From: an uncultured Veillonella sp.
Lineage (GTDB): Bacteria > Bacillota > Negativicutes > Veillonellales > Veillonellaceae
Assembly: GCA_900556785.1 (NCBI GenBank)
Contig: USQK01000014.1
Span: 1 to 28,766, forward strand
Direction: 5' to 3'
Length of the DNA: 28,766 nt
Below, piece by piece: positions 7,044 through 14,081 of this stretch. The notes below the pieces were generated by a model. The model saw only the letters and a program-made list of their open reading frames with translations, ran no database searches and was not told where the DNA came from. The position numbers were made by a program, and so were the translations under genes. Every line of letters begins with the position of its first letter. The first letter of the stretch is position 1.

Positions 7044-7850
7044 CTATAAAGTCATCTCATCAAGATTAAGCGGGAATAAATCCTTATTCTCCATCACTTG
7101 CGGTGACTTTTCTAAATATTGTTTTCGCATTGACCATAAAATCTCTAAATCCTTTGGATCTAACTTGGACAATGCATATATCATCGTGAAATCTGAACCA
7201 TAATGGCCACGCAAGCTATCGGGTACTCCTTTGGGTCCTTCTCCACCTAGACGATTATTAAAGAACCCTTGAATACGGCGACTATCTAAATCAATGATAA
7301 TAAACCCTGACGCATCATATACATACAATGTATGATTTATACGCTTTAAAGCTCGTACCGTATTCGTTATAAAATACTGGTCCTTCATGTCAATGAGGGA
7401 TGACTCATAACCTGAATGGTAAAAGTCCCCATAATAATGAGCTCCTCTATCTGTAGATTCCAACAAATCCTTGAGTATGGATTGTTCTGGACCACTAAAA
7501 TCAGAGAAAGTTTTTACCATAGTAATCTCTCGTAAACCACGTTGGTAATTCTCGGTCTTCGGTGGCTCTATATGTTGACCACGAAAGGTAATAGGCATCA
7601 ACCGAAGTGTATTATCAGCTAAATTATAAATACCATACCCTTCATAACCTAGAAAGTACACTTGTGAGTCGATGGACTTCATCGCTAATATTCGTTTTGA
7701 AATGATGGCATCACTAGAATTTACTAATGTATGCTCTTCTGGGTCTATGCGTACTGTTTTACTGTCGTAATTGCCACCTACTGCAAGCCAATAGGACAGC
7801 CCCACTACAATTAATGCTAGTATGCACAAACCGATACGTTTTATATTCAT
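7044..7850 (-). CDS. hypothetical protein with N-terminal membrane anchor
   Basis: I do not recognise this 268-residue protein. It starts with a short positive segment and a hydrophobic stretch at about 6-24 (IGLCILALIVVGLSYWLAV), with no lipobox Cys, so it is exported or anchored. The rest is soluble and strand-rich. Two similar segments, QVYFLGYEGYGIYNLADN and TLYVYDASGFIIIDLDS, look like propeller-type strand repeats reading out a label and a value. A charged C-terminal third follows. The ATG at 7848-7850 follows GGGAG by 6 bases. It is paired with the GlsB-type gene downstream. A role at the cell envelope is inferred only from the anchor and the neighbour. Confidence 0.75.
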   Translation of the reverse strand: MNIKRIGLCILALIVVGLSYWLAVGGNYDSKTVRIDPEEHTLVNSSDAIISKRILAMKSIDSQVYFLGYEGYGIYNLADNTLRLMPITFRGQHIEPPKTENYQRGLREITMVKTFSDFSGPEQSILKDLLESTDRGAHYYGDFYHSGYESSLIDMKDQYFITNTVRALKRINHTLYVYDASGFIIIDLDSRRIQGFFNNRLGGEGPKGVPDSLRGHYGSDFTMIYALSKLDPKDLEILWSMRKQYLEKSPQVMENKDLFPLNLDEMTL

Positions 7851-7976
7851 TTATACTCCCTATGAATCCCCAAGCATAAAACGTAATAATATATTGCCAT
7901 TACAGTAAGTCCCTATTAATATAATCCCAATTCTAGGTATAACTGTAAATTTTATTTTTAATATCTTTGTAGATTT

Positions 7977-8450
7977 CTATGCCAAACTTAATGTAGCTAA
8001 TCGCTCGCTAATTGACATACCCTTATAGGTAAAAGTTGGTAACAACTCATGTAAAGGTTCTAAGACAAAGGTTCTATCCCAAAAATAAGGATGCGGTATA
8101 GTTAGAGTTTCATCACAAATGGAAATCATAGAACCGGCCTCATCAAAAGCCAAAATAATATCTAAATCTAATGTACGTGGTCCCCAGTGAATGAGTCGTT
8201 CACGACCAGCCTCTTGTTCTAAGGACTGAAGTACACTTAACATTTCATGAGGATTCAAAGCACTTTTACAAGACCACATGCCATTAATAAATGACGCCTG
8301 ATCTGTATATCCCCAAGGTTCCGTTTCTATCAAAGAAGAACTAATAACCTCTGAAACGGTCTCATGCCCTTGCAATAGGTGAAAAGCGGAATTAATATAG
8401 CCTCTTTTATCACCTATATTTGAACCTACACTGATGTAATAGGTATACAT
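7977..8450 (-). CDS. folK: 2-amino-4-hydroxy-6-hydroxymethyldihydropteridine pyrophosphokinase
   Basis: HPPK transfers pyrophosphate from ATP to 6-hydroxymethyl-dihydropterin, the step before dihydropteroate synthase in folate synthesis. The N-terminal ISVGSNIGDKRGYI and the signature GPRTLDLDIIL (about 90-100) with IPHPYFWDRTFVLEPL are all present; 157 residues is the normal single-domain length. The chosen ATG at 8448-8450 overlaps the folB stop in TGATG, with AGAGGT about 8 bases before it; a TTG one codon earlier is less likely. It is the last gene of the folE-folP-folB-folK set. No clear terminator follows. Confidence 0.95.
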   Translation of the reverse strand: MYTYYISVGSNIGDKRGYINSAFHLLQGHETVSEVISSSLIETEPWGYTDQASFINGMWSCKSALNPHEMLSVLQSLEQEAGRERLIHWGPRTLDLDIILAFDEAGSMISICDETLTIPHPYFWDRTFVLEPLHELLPTFTYKGMSISERLATLSLA

Positions 8451-8812
8451 CAAATTTGACCTCTTGTAGTGACAACCTCAACATAATCTAGGATACCAGC
8501 AATAGGTACAGATGGTTTGCGCACCGTTACAGATAAGCCAACGATACCTTGATAATGTTGGTATAAAGAGTCGGCAATAAGTGCACCTAAACGCTCTAAT
8601 AAATTATGTTTTTCTCCAGTCATAACAGATTCTACAAGCTCATATACTTCTACATAATTGATAGAATCCTCTAACTGGTCACTTTGACCGGCCTTTGTAA
8701 GATCCGTAGTAATTTCAACATCTACAAAAAAGCGCTGTCCTTGCTCTTGTTCAGATGTCAAATTGCCATGGTATCCATAAAATGCCATGTTTTTTAAAAC
8801 GATTTTATCCAT
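8450..8812 (-). CDS. folB: dihydroneopterin aldolase
   Basis: Cleaves 7,8-dihydroneopterin to 6-hydroxymethyl-dihydropterin and glycolaldehyde, feeding FolK. At 120 residues it has the usual size. Family marks are the N-terminal MAFYGYHGNLTSEQEQGQRF with the conserved Tyr and Glu, the middle INYVEVYELV, and the C-terminal VTVRKPSVPI with the catalytic Lys. It overlaps folP by one base (TAATG) and folK by one base (TGATG), so translation is coupled across the three genes. Confidence 0.95.
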   Translation of the reverse strand: MDKIVLKNMAFYGYHGNLTSEQEQGQRFFVDVEITTDLTKAGQSDQLEDSINYVEVYELVESVMTGEKHNLLERLGALIADSLYQHYQGIVGLSVTVRKPSVPIAGILDYVEVVTTRGQI

Positions 8813-9645
8813 TATTCACCTCGTAATAGGCCATCTGCTACGGCCAAGGCGCGTTTGTGCATTTTCACATTATGAACACGCACCATATCAACACCTTGGA
8901 ATACACCCGTAATACAAGCCGCTACCGTGCCTTCATCGCGCTCTTCTGGAGGCAAACCGCCCAACATAGAACCGATAAAACGCTTACGGCTAGGGGCAAG
9001 TAAAATAGGGTATTCATAAGCCGTTAATTCCCCTAAACGTTGCATAACTTCAATATTTTGTTCTTCTGTTTTACCAAATCCAATGCCTGGATCAAGCCAA
9101 ATTTGTTGAGGTGTAATCCCCACTTTCAATGCTTTATCCACGGCATAGAAGAAGTATGCTTTCATATCTTCAATGATATCACCGTAGTTTGTATCATTGC
9201 TATTATGCATAATGATTACAGGCACCTTGTATTTTGCGGCTATTGCTGCCATATCAGGATCATAATGTAAGCCCCAAATATCATTTAAAATATGAGCGCC
9301 CTTTGAAAGTGCATAATCAGCAGTTTTAGCATGATAGGTATCGATAGATACAGGCACTGTAGATGCATTTAATACAGGCTCTATCAATAGAGATAAACGT
9401 TCAATTTCTTCATCTGCTGTCAATGGTGTACAGCCTGGACGCGTAGATTCTACGCCTAAATCGATAATATCAGCACCATCATTAATCATTTGCGTTACAT
9501 GGGCTGCTGCTGCTTCTGGGGTGTTAAATTTACCACCATCAGAGAAAGAGTCAGGCGTACCATTTAGTATACCCATAATAAGGGTACGATCGCACAAAGA
9601 TAAACTTTTGCCATCATTCCATGTATAATTTCTACGTTTAAACAT
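8812..9645 (-). CDS. folP: dihydropteroate synthase
   Basis: Joins p-aminobenzoate to hydroxymethyl-dihydropterin pyrophosphate; the target of sulfonamides. TIM-barrel protein of 277 residues. Motifs: MGILNGTPDSFSDGG (about 24-38), GVESTRPG (64-71), DPGIGFGKT, and the phosphate/pterin site APSRKRFIG, ending with VRVHNVKMH. Two loop positions differ from the common consensus: NGTPDS in place of NVTPDS and GVESTRPG in place of GGESTRPG. These loops line the pterin and p-aminobenzoate site. The ATG at 9643-9645 overlaps the end of folE by 8 bases and follows GGAGG. Confidence 0.96.
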   Translation of the reverse strand: MFKRRNYTWNDGKSLSLCDRTLIMGILNGTPDSFSDGGKFNTPEAAAAHVTQMINDGADIIDLGVESTRPGCTPLTADEEIERLSLLIEPVLNASTVPVSIDTYHAKTADYALSKGAHILNDIWGLHYDPDMAAIAAKYKVPVIIMHNSNDTNYGDIIEDMKAYFFYAVDKALKVGITPQQIWLDPGIGFGKTEEQNIEVMQRLGELTAYEYPILLAPSRKRFIGSMLGGLPPEERDEGTVAACITGVFQGVDMVRVHNVKMHKRALAVADGLLRGE

Positions 9646-10207
9646 TTACCTGTCCTCCGCCTAACATTGCCAACGCTTCATCCCTTACTGTACCTGTTTC
9701 AGCTAATACGCCTCGGCTTTCTAATGTAATTACCTTTGAATCTTGCTGCATAGTTCCTTTAATAAGCATACATAATTGAGTCGATGTAATACGAACAAAA
9801 ACACCATGAGCAGATAAATCATTCATTATCGCATCTGCTAATTCAGATGCTAACCGCTCTTGTAATTGCGGTCTGCGACTGAGTATATTAACAACATCTT
9901 GAAACTTACTGAGCCCTGCCACACATCCATCCTTGGGTTGATACACAATGTCTACAGTCCCAAAGAATGGCAATAAGTGGTGCTCACACATAGAATAAAA
10001 GGGAATACCTGTAACGGCTATAAGTCCCTTGTAATCAGTGCTAAACGTTTCACCCCATACCGATTTTGTTTCGACTCCTACGCCACTAAATAACTCACCA
10101 TATAATTCTGTTACACGACTTGGTGTCTTTTCTAACTCTGGTGCCTCTGTATCAACAGATAAAGCCTCTAAGAATTGCTTTATCCCGTCATTTGCACGTT
10201 GATTCAT
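9638..10207 (-). CDS. folE: GTP cyclohydrolase I (FolE1 type, altered active-site motif)
   Basis: Converts GTP to dihydroneopterin triphosphate, the first step of folate synthesis. Tunnelling-fold enzyme of 189 residues. The zinc motif SMCEHHLLPFFG is intact (Cys74, His76, His77) and GLSK and RRPQLQERL are present. The second zinc Cys146 is kept, but the motif reads TQLCMLIKG, whereas E. coli has VHYCVKARG. By alignment the catalytic His179 is Gln144 and the phosphate-binding Arg185 is Lys150. The ATG at 10205-10207 follows AGGAGG by 5 bases; an upstream TTG start lacks such a site. It begins 8 bases after the ABC-F gene, leaving no room for its own promoter or a folate riboswitch. Confidence 0.92.
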   Translation of the reverse strand: MNQRANDGIKQFLEALSVDTEAPELEKTPSRVTELYGELFSGVGVETKSVWGETFSTDYKGLIAVTGIPFYSMCEHHLLPFFGTVDIVYQPKDGCVAGLSKFQDVVNILSRRPQLQERLASELADAIMNDLSAHGVFVRITSTQLCMLIKGTMQQDSKVITLESRGVLAETGTVRDEALAMLGGGQVNV

Positions 10208-10215
10208 CGGTCCTC

Positions 10216-11772
10216 CTAAACAATCTTTGTCGTCCAATCTTCAATATTCCAAATATCCGTAACCCAATCTTGATAGAATTCAGGCTCGTGACTTACCAAT
10301 ATAATTGTACCTTTAAAATCACGTAGTGCACGGCTCAGTTCTTCTTTTGCATATATGTCTAAATGGTTAGTCGGTTCGTCTAGGACCAACACATTGTACT
10401 TATTCTGCATGAGCTTACATAGGCGAACCTTCGCATTCTCACCACCTGAAAGTACGCGCATTTGAGACGTAATATGTTCATTTGTAAGGCCACAACGAGC
10501 TAATGCTGCACGCACCTCTGCATTTGTCATCGCCGGATATTCATTCCAAATATAATCTAATGCTGTTTCAGAATTAGATGGCGTATCCTCTTGGGCAAAA
10601 TAGCCAACTTGTAAGAATTCACCTTTTACCAACTCACCACTAACAGGCTTTAATAGACCTAAAATAGTCTTCAACAACGTTGTTTTACCTAAACCATTGA
10701 CACCGCGAATAGCAATTTTTTTGTTTCTTTCAATTTGAAAGTCTACTGGTCTTGTTAATGGTTCATCATAACCTAATTGCAATCCAAAAGCCTCTACGAT
10801 AAAGCGACTTGGCGTACGGCCTTCTTTAAAGCCAAAAGTGGGCTTGATATACTCTTTTGGCTTTTCTAGAATTTCCATCTTTTCTAAGCGCTTTGCTCGA
10901 GAATTTGCCATACCACGTGTTGCAACGCGCGCTTTATTGCGCTGAATAAAGTCTTCCATACGCTCAATCTCTTGCTGTTGACGTTCATACGCCTTAGCTG
11001 CTTGCGCTTTTTTCACCTCGTAAGCAGCTTGGAACTGATGATAATCACCAGTATAACGCGTAAGCACCGCTTGTTCGATATGGTAAATAACATTGACTAC
11101 GGAGTTTAAAAACTCCATATCATGAGAAATCAAGATAAAGGCATTTTCATAATTTTGCAAATAGTTTTGCAACCACTGAATATGCTCCACATCAAGATAG
11201 TTTGTCGGTTCGTCTAAGAGCAAAATAGTCGGTTTCTCTAGTAATAGTTTTGTGAGCAAAACCTTGGTACGTTGACCACCGCTGAGCTCTGTTACATCTC
11301 GATCTAAGCCGATATCCATAAGTCCCAATCCGGCAGCGGTACGCTCAATAACCGCATCAATTTCATAGAACCCACGTTGCTCAAGAATTTCTTGCCATTC
11401 CCCTACCTGTTCAAGTAGCTTATTCATTTCATCTTCGGACACATCACCCATGCGATTATACGCATCGTTAATGTTTTGCTCCATGACGAATAAATCATCA
11501 AAAGCACGTTGTAATACATCACGGATGGTCATACCTTTTTCAAGAACAGCATGTTGATCCAAATACCCAACAGTTACCTGATTGGACCATTCAATTTTCC
11601 CCTCATCAGGTGGCAATTTACCTGTAATGATATTAAGAAACGTAGATTTACCTTCACCATTTGCACCAATGAGGCCTACATGTTCACCTTTTAGCAAACG
11701 GAATGATGCATCATCTAAAATTTGTCGCGCTCCAAAACCATGAGTTACATTTGAAACGGTTAAAACACTCAT
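10216..11772 (-). CDS. ABC-F family ATPase (YkpA/YbiT-like)
   Basis: Soluble protein of 518 residues with two ABC nucleotide-binding domains and no membrane part, as in ABC-F translation factors that act at the ribosomal E site. Domain 1 has Walker A GANGEGKST (36-44), LSGGQ and LLLDEPTNYLD; domain 2 has GVNGLGKTT, LSGGE and LVLDEPTNHLD. Between them lies the charged linker around ERQQQEIERMEDFIQRNKAR. Overall layout is closest to the YbiT/YkpA group, not the antibiotic-resistance groups, but this needs a tree. I chose ATG 11770-11772 because GGAG lies 6 bases upstream; a GTG four codons earlier would sit within that site. It has its own promoter and a leader hairpin, and heads the folate operon. 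Confidence 0.92.
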   Translation of the reverse strand: MSVLTVSNVTHGFGARQILDDASFRLLKGEHVGLIGANGEGKSTFLNIITGKLPPDEGKIEWSNQVTVGYLDQHAVLEKGMTIRDVLQRAFDDLFVMEQNINDAYNRMGDVSEDEMNKLLEQVGEWQEILEQRGFYEIDAVIERTAAGLGLMDIGLDRDVTELSGGQRTKVLLTKLLLEKPTILLLDEPTNYLDVEHIQWLQNYLQNYENAFILISHDMEFLNSVVNVIYHIEQAVLTRYTGDYHQFQAAYEVKKAQAAKAYERQQQEIERMEDFIQRNKARVATRGMANSRAKRLEKMEILEKPKEYIKPTFGFKEGRTPSRFIVEAFGLQLGYDEPLTRPVDFQIERNKKIAIRGVNGLGKTTLLKTILGLLKPVSGELVKGEFLQVGYFAQEDTPSNSETALDYIWNEYPAMTNAEVRAALARCGLTNEHITSQMRVLSGGENAKVRLCKLMQNKYNVLVLDEPTNHLDIYAKEELSRALRDFKGTIILVSHEPEFYQDWVTDIWNIEDWTTKIV

Positions 11773-11784
11773 ATCTATCTCCAC

Positions 11785-11816
11785 CGGAATAAAAGCCGTC
11801 TTGTTGAAGACGGCTT
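11785..11816 (-). terminator. terminator-like hairpin in the ABC-F leader
   Basis: A perfect 10-bp GC-rich stem (11793-11802 with 11807-11816) with a 4-base loop is followed on the minus strand by TTTTATT. It ends only about 10 bases before the ribosome binding site of the ABC-F gene and lies downstream of that gene's promoter. It could end transcripts from the M20 gene, act as an attenuator of the ABC-F/folate operon, or both. Confidence 0.7.
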
Positions 11817-11844
11817 ATTTCATACTTACTTAAATATTATATCT

Positions 11845-11873
11845 ATTGTACCTTTTTGACCTCTATATGTCAA
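11845..11873 (-). promoter_or_regulatory. sigma-A type promoter of the ABC-F/folate operon
   Basis: Minus-strand TTGACA (11868-11873), a 17-base spacer and TACAAT (11845-11850) form a near-consensus housekeeping promoter. Transcription would start near 11838, giving a leader of about 65 bases that contains the terminator-like hairpin. Confidence 0.75.
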
Positions 11874-11876
11874 AAA
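11853..11876. repeat. palindrome over the -35 box (possible operator)
   Basis: Two perfect 8-base arms, TTTTTGAC and GTCAAAAA, are separated by 8 bases and cover the -35 element of the ABC-F promoter. No T-run follows on either strand in a terminator layout. A dimeric regulator could bind here; no regulator is identified. Confidence 0.5.
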
Positions 11877-11883
11877 TTGAACA

Positions 11884-13023
11884 TCACTTACCCACTGCAT
11901 AACGCAAGGCTACCACAGCCATAATCTTAGCGCCCTTAATCGCTTGCTCCAATCCATAGTCAGACCCAGCCGCACATGTAAACTCTGGCGTATGAGCTTC
12001 TAAACCTAATCCAATCTGCAAAGTAGGCTGTGCTGTTGGTACTTCATAAGATACATTTCCTACATCTGTACTACCATCAGCCTCATCATCAGGCAATATA
12101 CGGGGCGTTTCACCAAATTCAGTCATCACATCTTTAAAGAGATCTAATAGCTGTTTATCTTGACGCATATCCTTAAAGAGAGGCTCATAATGATGCATCT
12201 CAACACGGGCACCATAAGATGCTCCGATCTCTTGAGCCGCCTCTTTGATAGCCGGCAAAATAATACCTTCTAAATCGTCCACCGTACTACTGCGAACAGT
12301 CATGCGAATCGTAGCCTTAGGAGTTACTACATTTGGTGCTGTACCGGCTTCGGTAAAAATGGTCCCTACAATAGCCCCTTTAGGGAATGTTTTCTTTAAC
12401 TCTTTTATTTTTTGATATAAATCTACAGCACAGTCTAAGGCATTAATACCAGAGTCAGTTAATGATGCTATATGACAAGACCGTCCATGGAAGGTAATCT
12501 CTAGTGGATGCGTCGCTAATGATGTGCCCCCCACCTCATTTTCACCGCCTGGGTGAATGATTAGCGCCGCCTCATACCCCTTAAATAAACCAGCCTCTAC
12601 CATGTATACTTTACCACCAATAGTTTCCTCCGCAGGACAACCAAAGAAGGTCGTTCCCCATGATTCCGGTGCACTTTGACTGAAGGCAACAGCAGCGCCT
12701 AAACTCATCATGGCAATGAGATTATGGCCGCAACCATGACCGAGTTCTGGTAGTGCATCATATTCACCTAAAAAGGCTATTTTATGCTGTGCAGTACCGT
12801 TATAGTCACCCCGTAACGCCGTTTGTAACTCTGGAAGATCAGTTAGCCCCACTTGAGATGTAAAATTATGATTTTCTAAGAATTGGTTAATTACCTTAAC
12901 TGCTTTATGCTCGTTTAAGCCCAATTCTGGGTTATCGTGTAAATATAAGGACACATCGCGCAATTCCTCAGCCATACTATCTATGATGGCACAGGCATGA
13001 GCCTCTCGTTCTTGTAATGTCAT
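11884..13023 (-). CDS. M20 family amidohydrolase / metallopeptidase
   Basis: Zinc-dependent hydrolase of the M20 (M20D-like) family, acting on amide bonds of small peptides or N-acyl amino acids in the cytoplasm. The metal motif GEYDALPELGHGCGHN (86-101) and the catalytic Glu pair PAEET (130-134) are present, followed by IIHPGGEN (155-162) and a dimerisation domain (from about 170 to 285). At 379 residues it lacks a signal peptide. The EYDALP...CGHN version of the motif is typical of AbgB/PM20D2-like enzymes, so a dipeptidase or p-aminobenzoyl-glutamate-type substrate is possible, but unproven. It lies 63 bases after the LD-carboxypeptidase gene with no terminator between, which favours a peptide-degradation role. 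Confidence 0.88.
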   Translation of the reverse strand: MTLQEREAHACAIIDSMAEELRDVSLYLHDNPELGLNEHKAVKVINQFLENHNFTSQVGLTDLPELQTALRGDYNGTAQHKIAFLGEYDALPELGHGCGHNLIAMMSLGAAVAFSQSAPESWGTTFFGCPAEETIGGKVYMVEAGLFKGYEAALIIHPGGENEVGGTSLATHPLEITFHGRSCHIASLTDSGINALDCAVDLYQKIKELKKTFPKGAIVGTIFTEAGTAPNVVTPKATIRMTVRSSTVDDLEGIILPAIKEAAQEIGASYGARVEMHHYEPLFKDMRQDKQLLDLFKDVMTEFGETPRILPDDEADGSTDVGNVSYEVPTAQPTLQIGLGLEAHTPEFTCAAGSDYGLEQAIKGAKIMAVVALRYAVGK

Positions 13024-13086
13024 AACTTCCCTTTTTAATTTCTAATTTATACTGTTTATTATTTATTCTATCTAAGAAGAATGTGT

Positions 13087-14025
13087 CTATTTCGTATAGG
13101 GATGAACAATTATGGTATTTGAAATATACCTAAAGTTAATCATCGCTCCTAGTGGTAATGTTTGATGCGGCGTTCCATGACCTGTTGGGACATAACATAC
13201 AAAAGGATCCAACAATTCAGGGTCTCTATTTTCCTCCATGTAGCGTAACGCTTCATAGCCTAAATCGTAATTACGCTCATCATCGTCGCCTTCACAATCT
13301 GTAAAAGTACCAATCACTAAACCTTTAATACGACTCAATAAACCACTGAGGCGAAATTGTTGCAACATACGATCTAGCTTATAAGGTGCCTCTCCTACAT
13401 CTTCAATGAATAGTAATGTATCCTCCCAAGATACATCCTCTAAAAAATACGGTGTTCCCGACAACATAGATAACATCGTCATATTGCCGCCCCGTAAAAT
13501 ACCTTCGCCTAGCTCAGTACCAATAGCACCACGAGGCGGTTCAGGTAAGGGTTCTATGACTTGTAATTTACCTTCTAAGGTATTAAATAAAGCATCAATA
13601 TCTGCTTTGCGTTCAGGCTTAAAATCTACGCCCATCGGCCCGTGATAGGTAATGAGTCGGCTATATCGATTGATCGCCATGTGAAGTGCTGTACAATCAC
13701 TATACCCAATAAAAGCCTTTCCATGCTTACGGATTGCTGTATAATCTAATAAATCTAGATAACGCATTGTTCCGTAACCACCACGTAAAGCCAGTACCGC
13801 CTCACAAGGTGCGGTGGTCATCATATATTGAAACTCTCGGGCTTGCTCCTCTGGTGTACCGCCATACAAGCTTTTGCGATGTGCACTTTCACCAAAGAGT
13901 ACTTTATATCCCCTTAGGTTACAAATTTCTTCTATTCTATGTAAATCTTCATCGCTTGCACTGGCAGGTGCCATGATTCCTATGGTCAGACCCGGTGCTA
14001 AGCGCTTTGGTTCAATCCAGTTCAT
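13087..14025 (-). CDS. ldcA: muramoyltetrapeptide LD-carboxypeptidase (S66 family)
   Basis: Cytoplasmic serine peptidase of the LdcA/MccF family; LdcA removes the terminal D-Ala from murein tetrapeptides during cell-wall recycling. The likely catalytic triad is visible: Ser109 in GYSDCTALH, Glu208 in FIEDVGEAPYKLDR and His283 in PTGHGTPHQTLPLG. There is no signal peptide and the 312-residue length is normal. The ATG at 14023-14025 follows GAGG. A terminator-like hairpin separates it from oppA, so its level may be set lower than that of the transporter. MccF-like peptide-antibiotic immunity is an alternative role, but the Opp neighbours favour wall peptide use. Confidence 0.9.
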   Translation of the reverse strand: MNWIEPKRLAPGLTIGIMAPASASDEDLHRIEEICNLRGYKVLFGESAHRKSLYGGTPEEQAREFQYMMTTAPCEAVLALRGGYGTMRYLDLLDYTAIRKHGKAFIGYSDCTALHMAINRYSRLITYHGPMGVDFKPERKADIDALFNTLEGKLQVIEPLPEPPRGAIGTELGEGILRGGNMTMLSMLSGTPYFLEDVSWEDTLLFIEDVGEAPYKLDRMLQQFRLSGLLSRIKGLVIGTFTDCEGDDDERNYDLGYEALRYMEENRDPELLDPFVCYVPTGHGTPHQTLPLGAMINFRYISNTIIVHPYTK

Positions 14026-14039
14026 ATGTCCTCATAAAA

Positions 14040-14072
14040 TACAACAAAAGACGTACATATTGTGTACGTCTT
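14040..14072 (-). terminator. terminator-like hairpin between oppA and ldcA
   Basis: A perfect 10-bp stem (14048-14057 with 14063-14072) with a 5-base loop is followed on the minus strand by TTTTGTTGT. It lies 9 bases past the oppA stop and ends about 22 bases before the ldcA start. The broken T-run suggests partial termination. Confidence 0.65.
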
Positions 14073-14081
14073 AAGTGTATC

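Noticed and set aside
10208..10215. Tetrahydrofolate riboswitch before folE
   Set aside because: Only 8 bases separate the ABC-F stop from folE, which leaves no space for an aptamer.
11884..13023. p-aminobenzoyl-glutamate hydrolase serving the nearby folate operon
   Set aside because: The motif allows an AbgB-like substrate, but a promoter and terminator-like hairpin separate it from the folate genes, and it is closer in layout to ldcA. Left as an alternative only.
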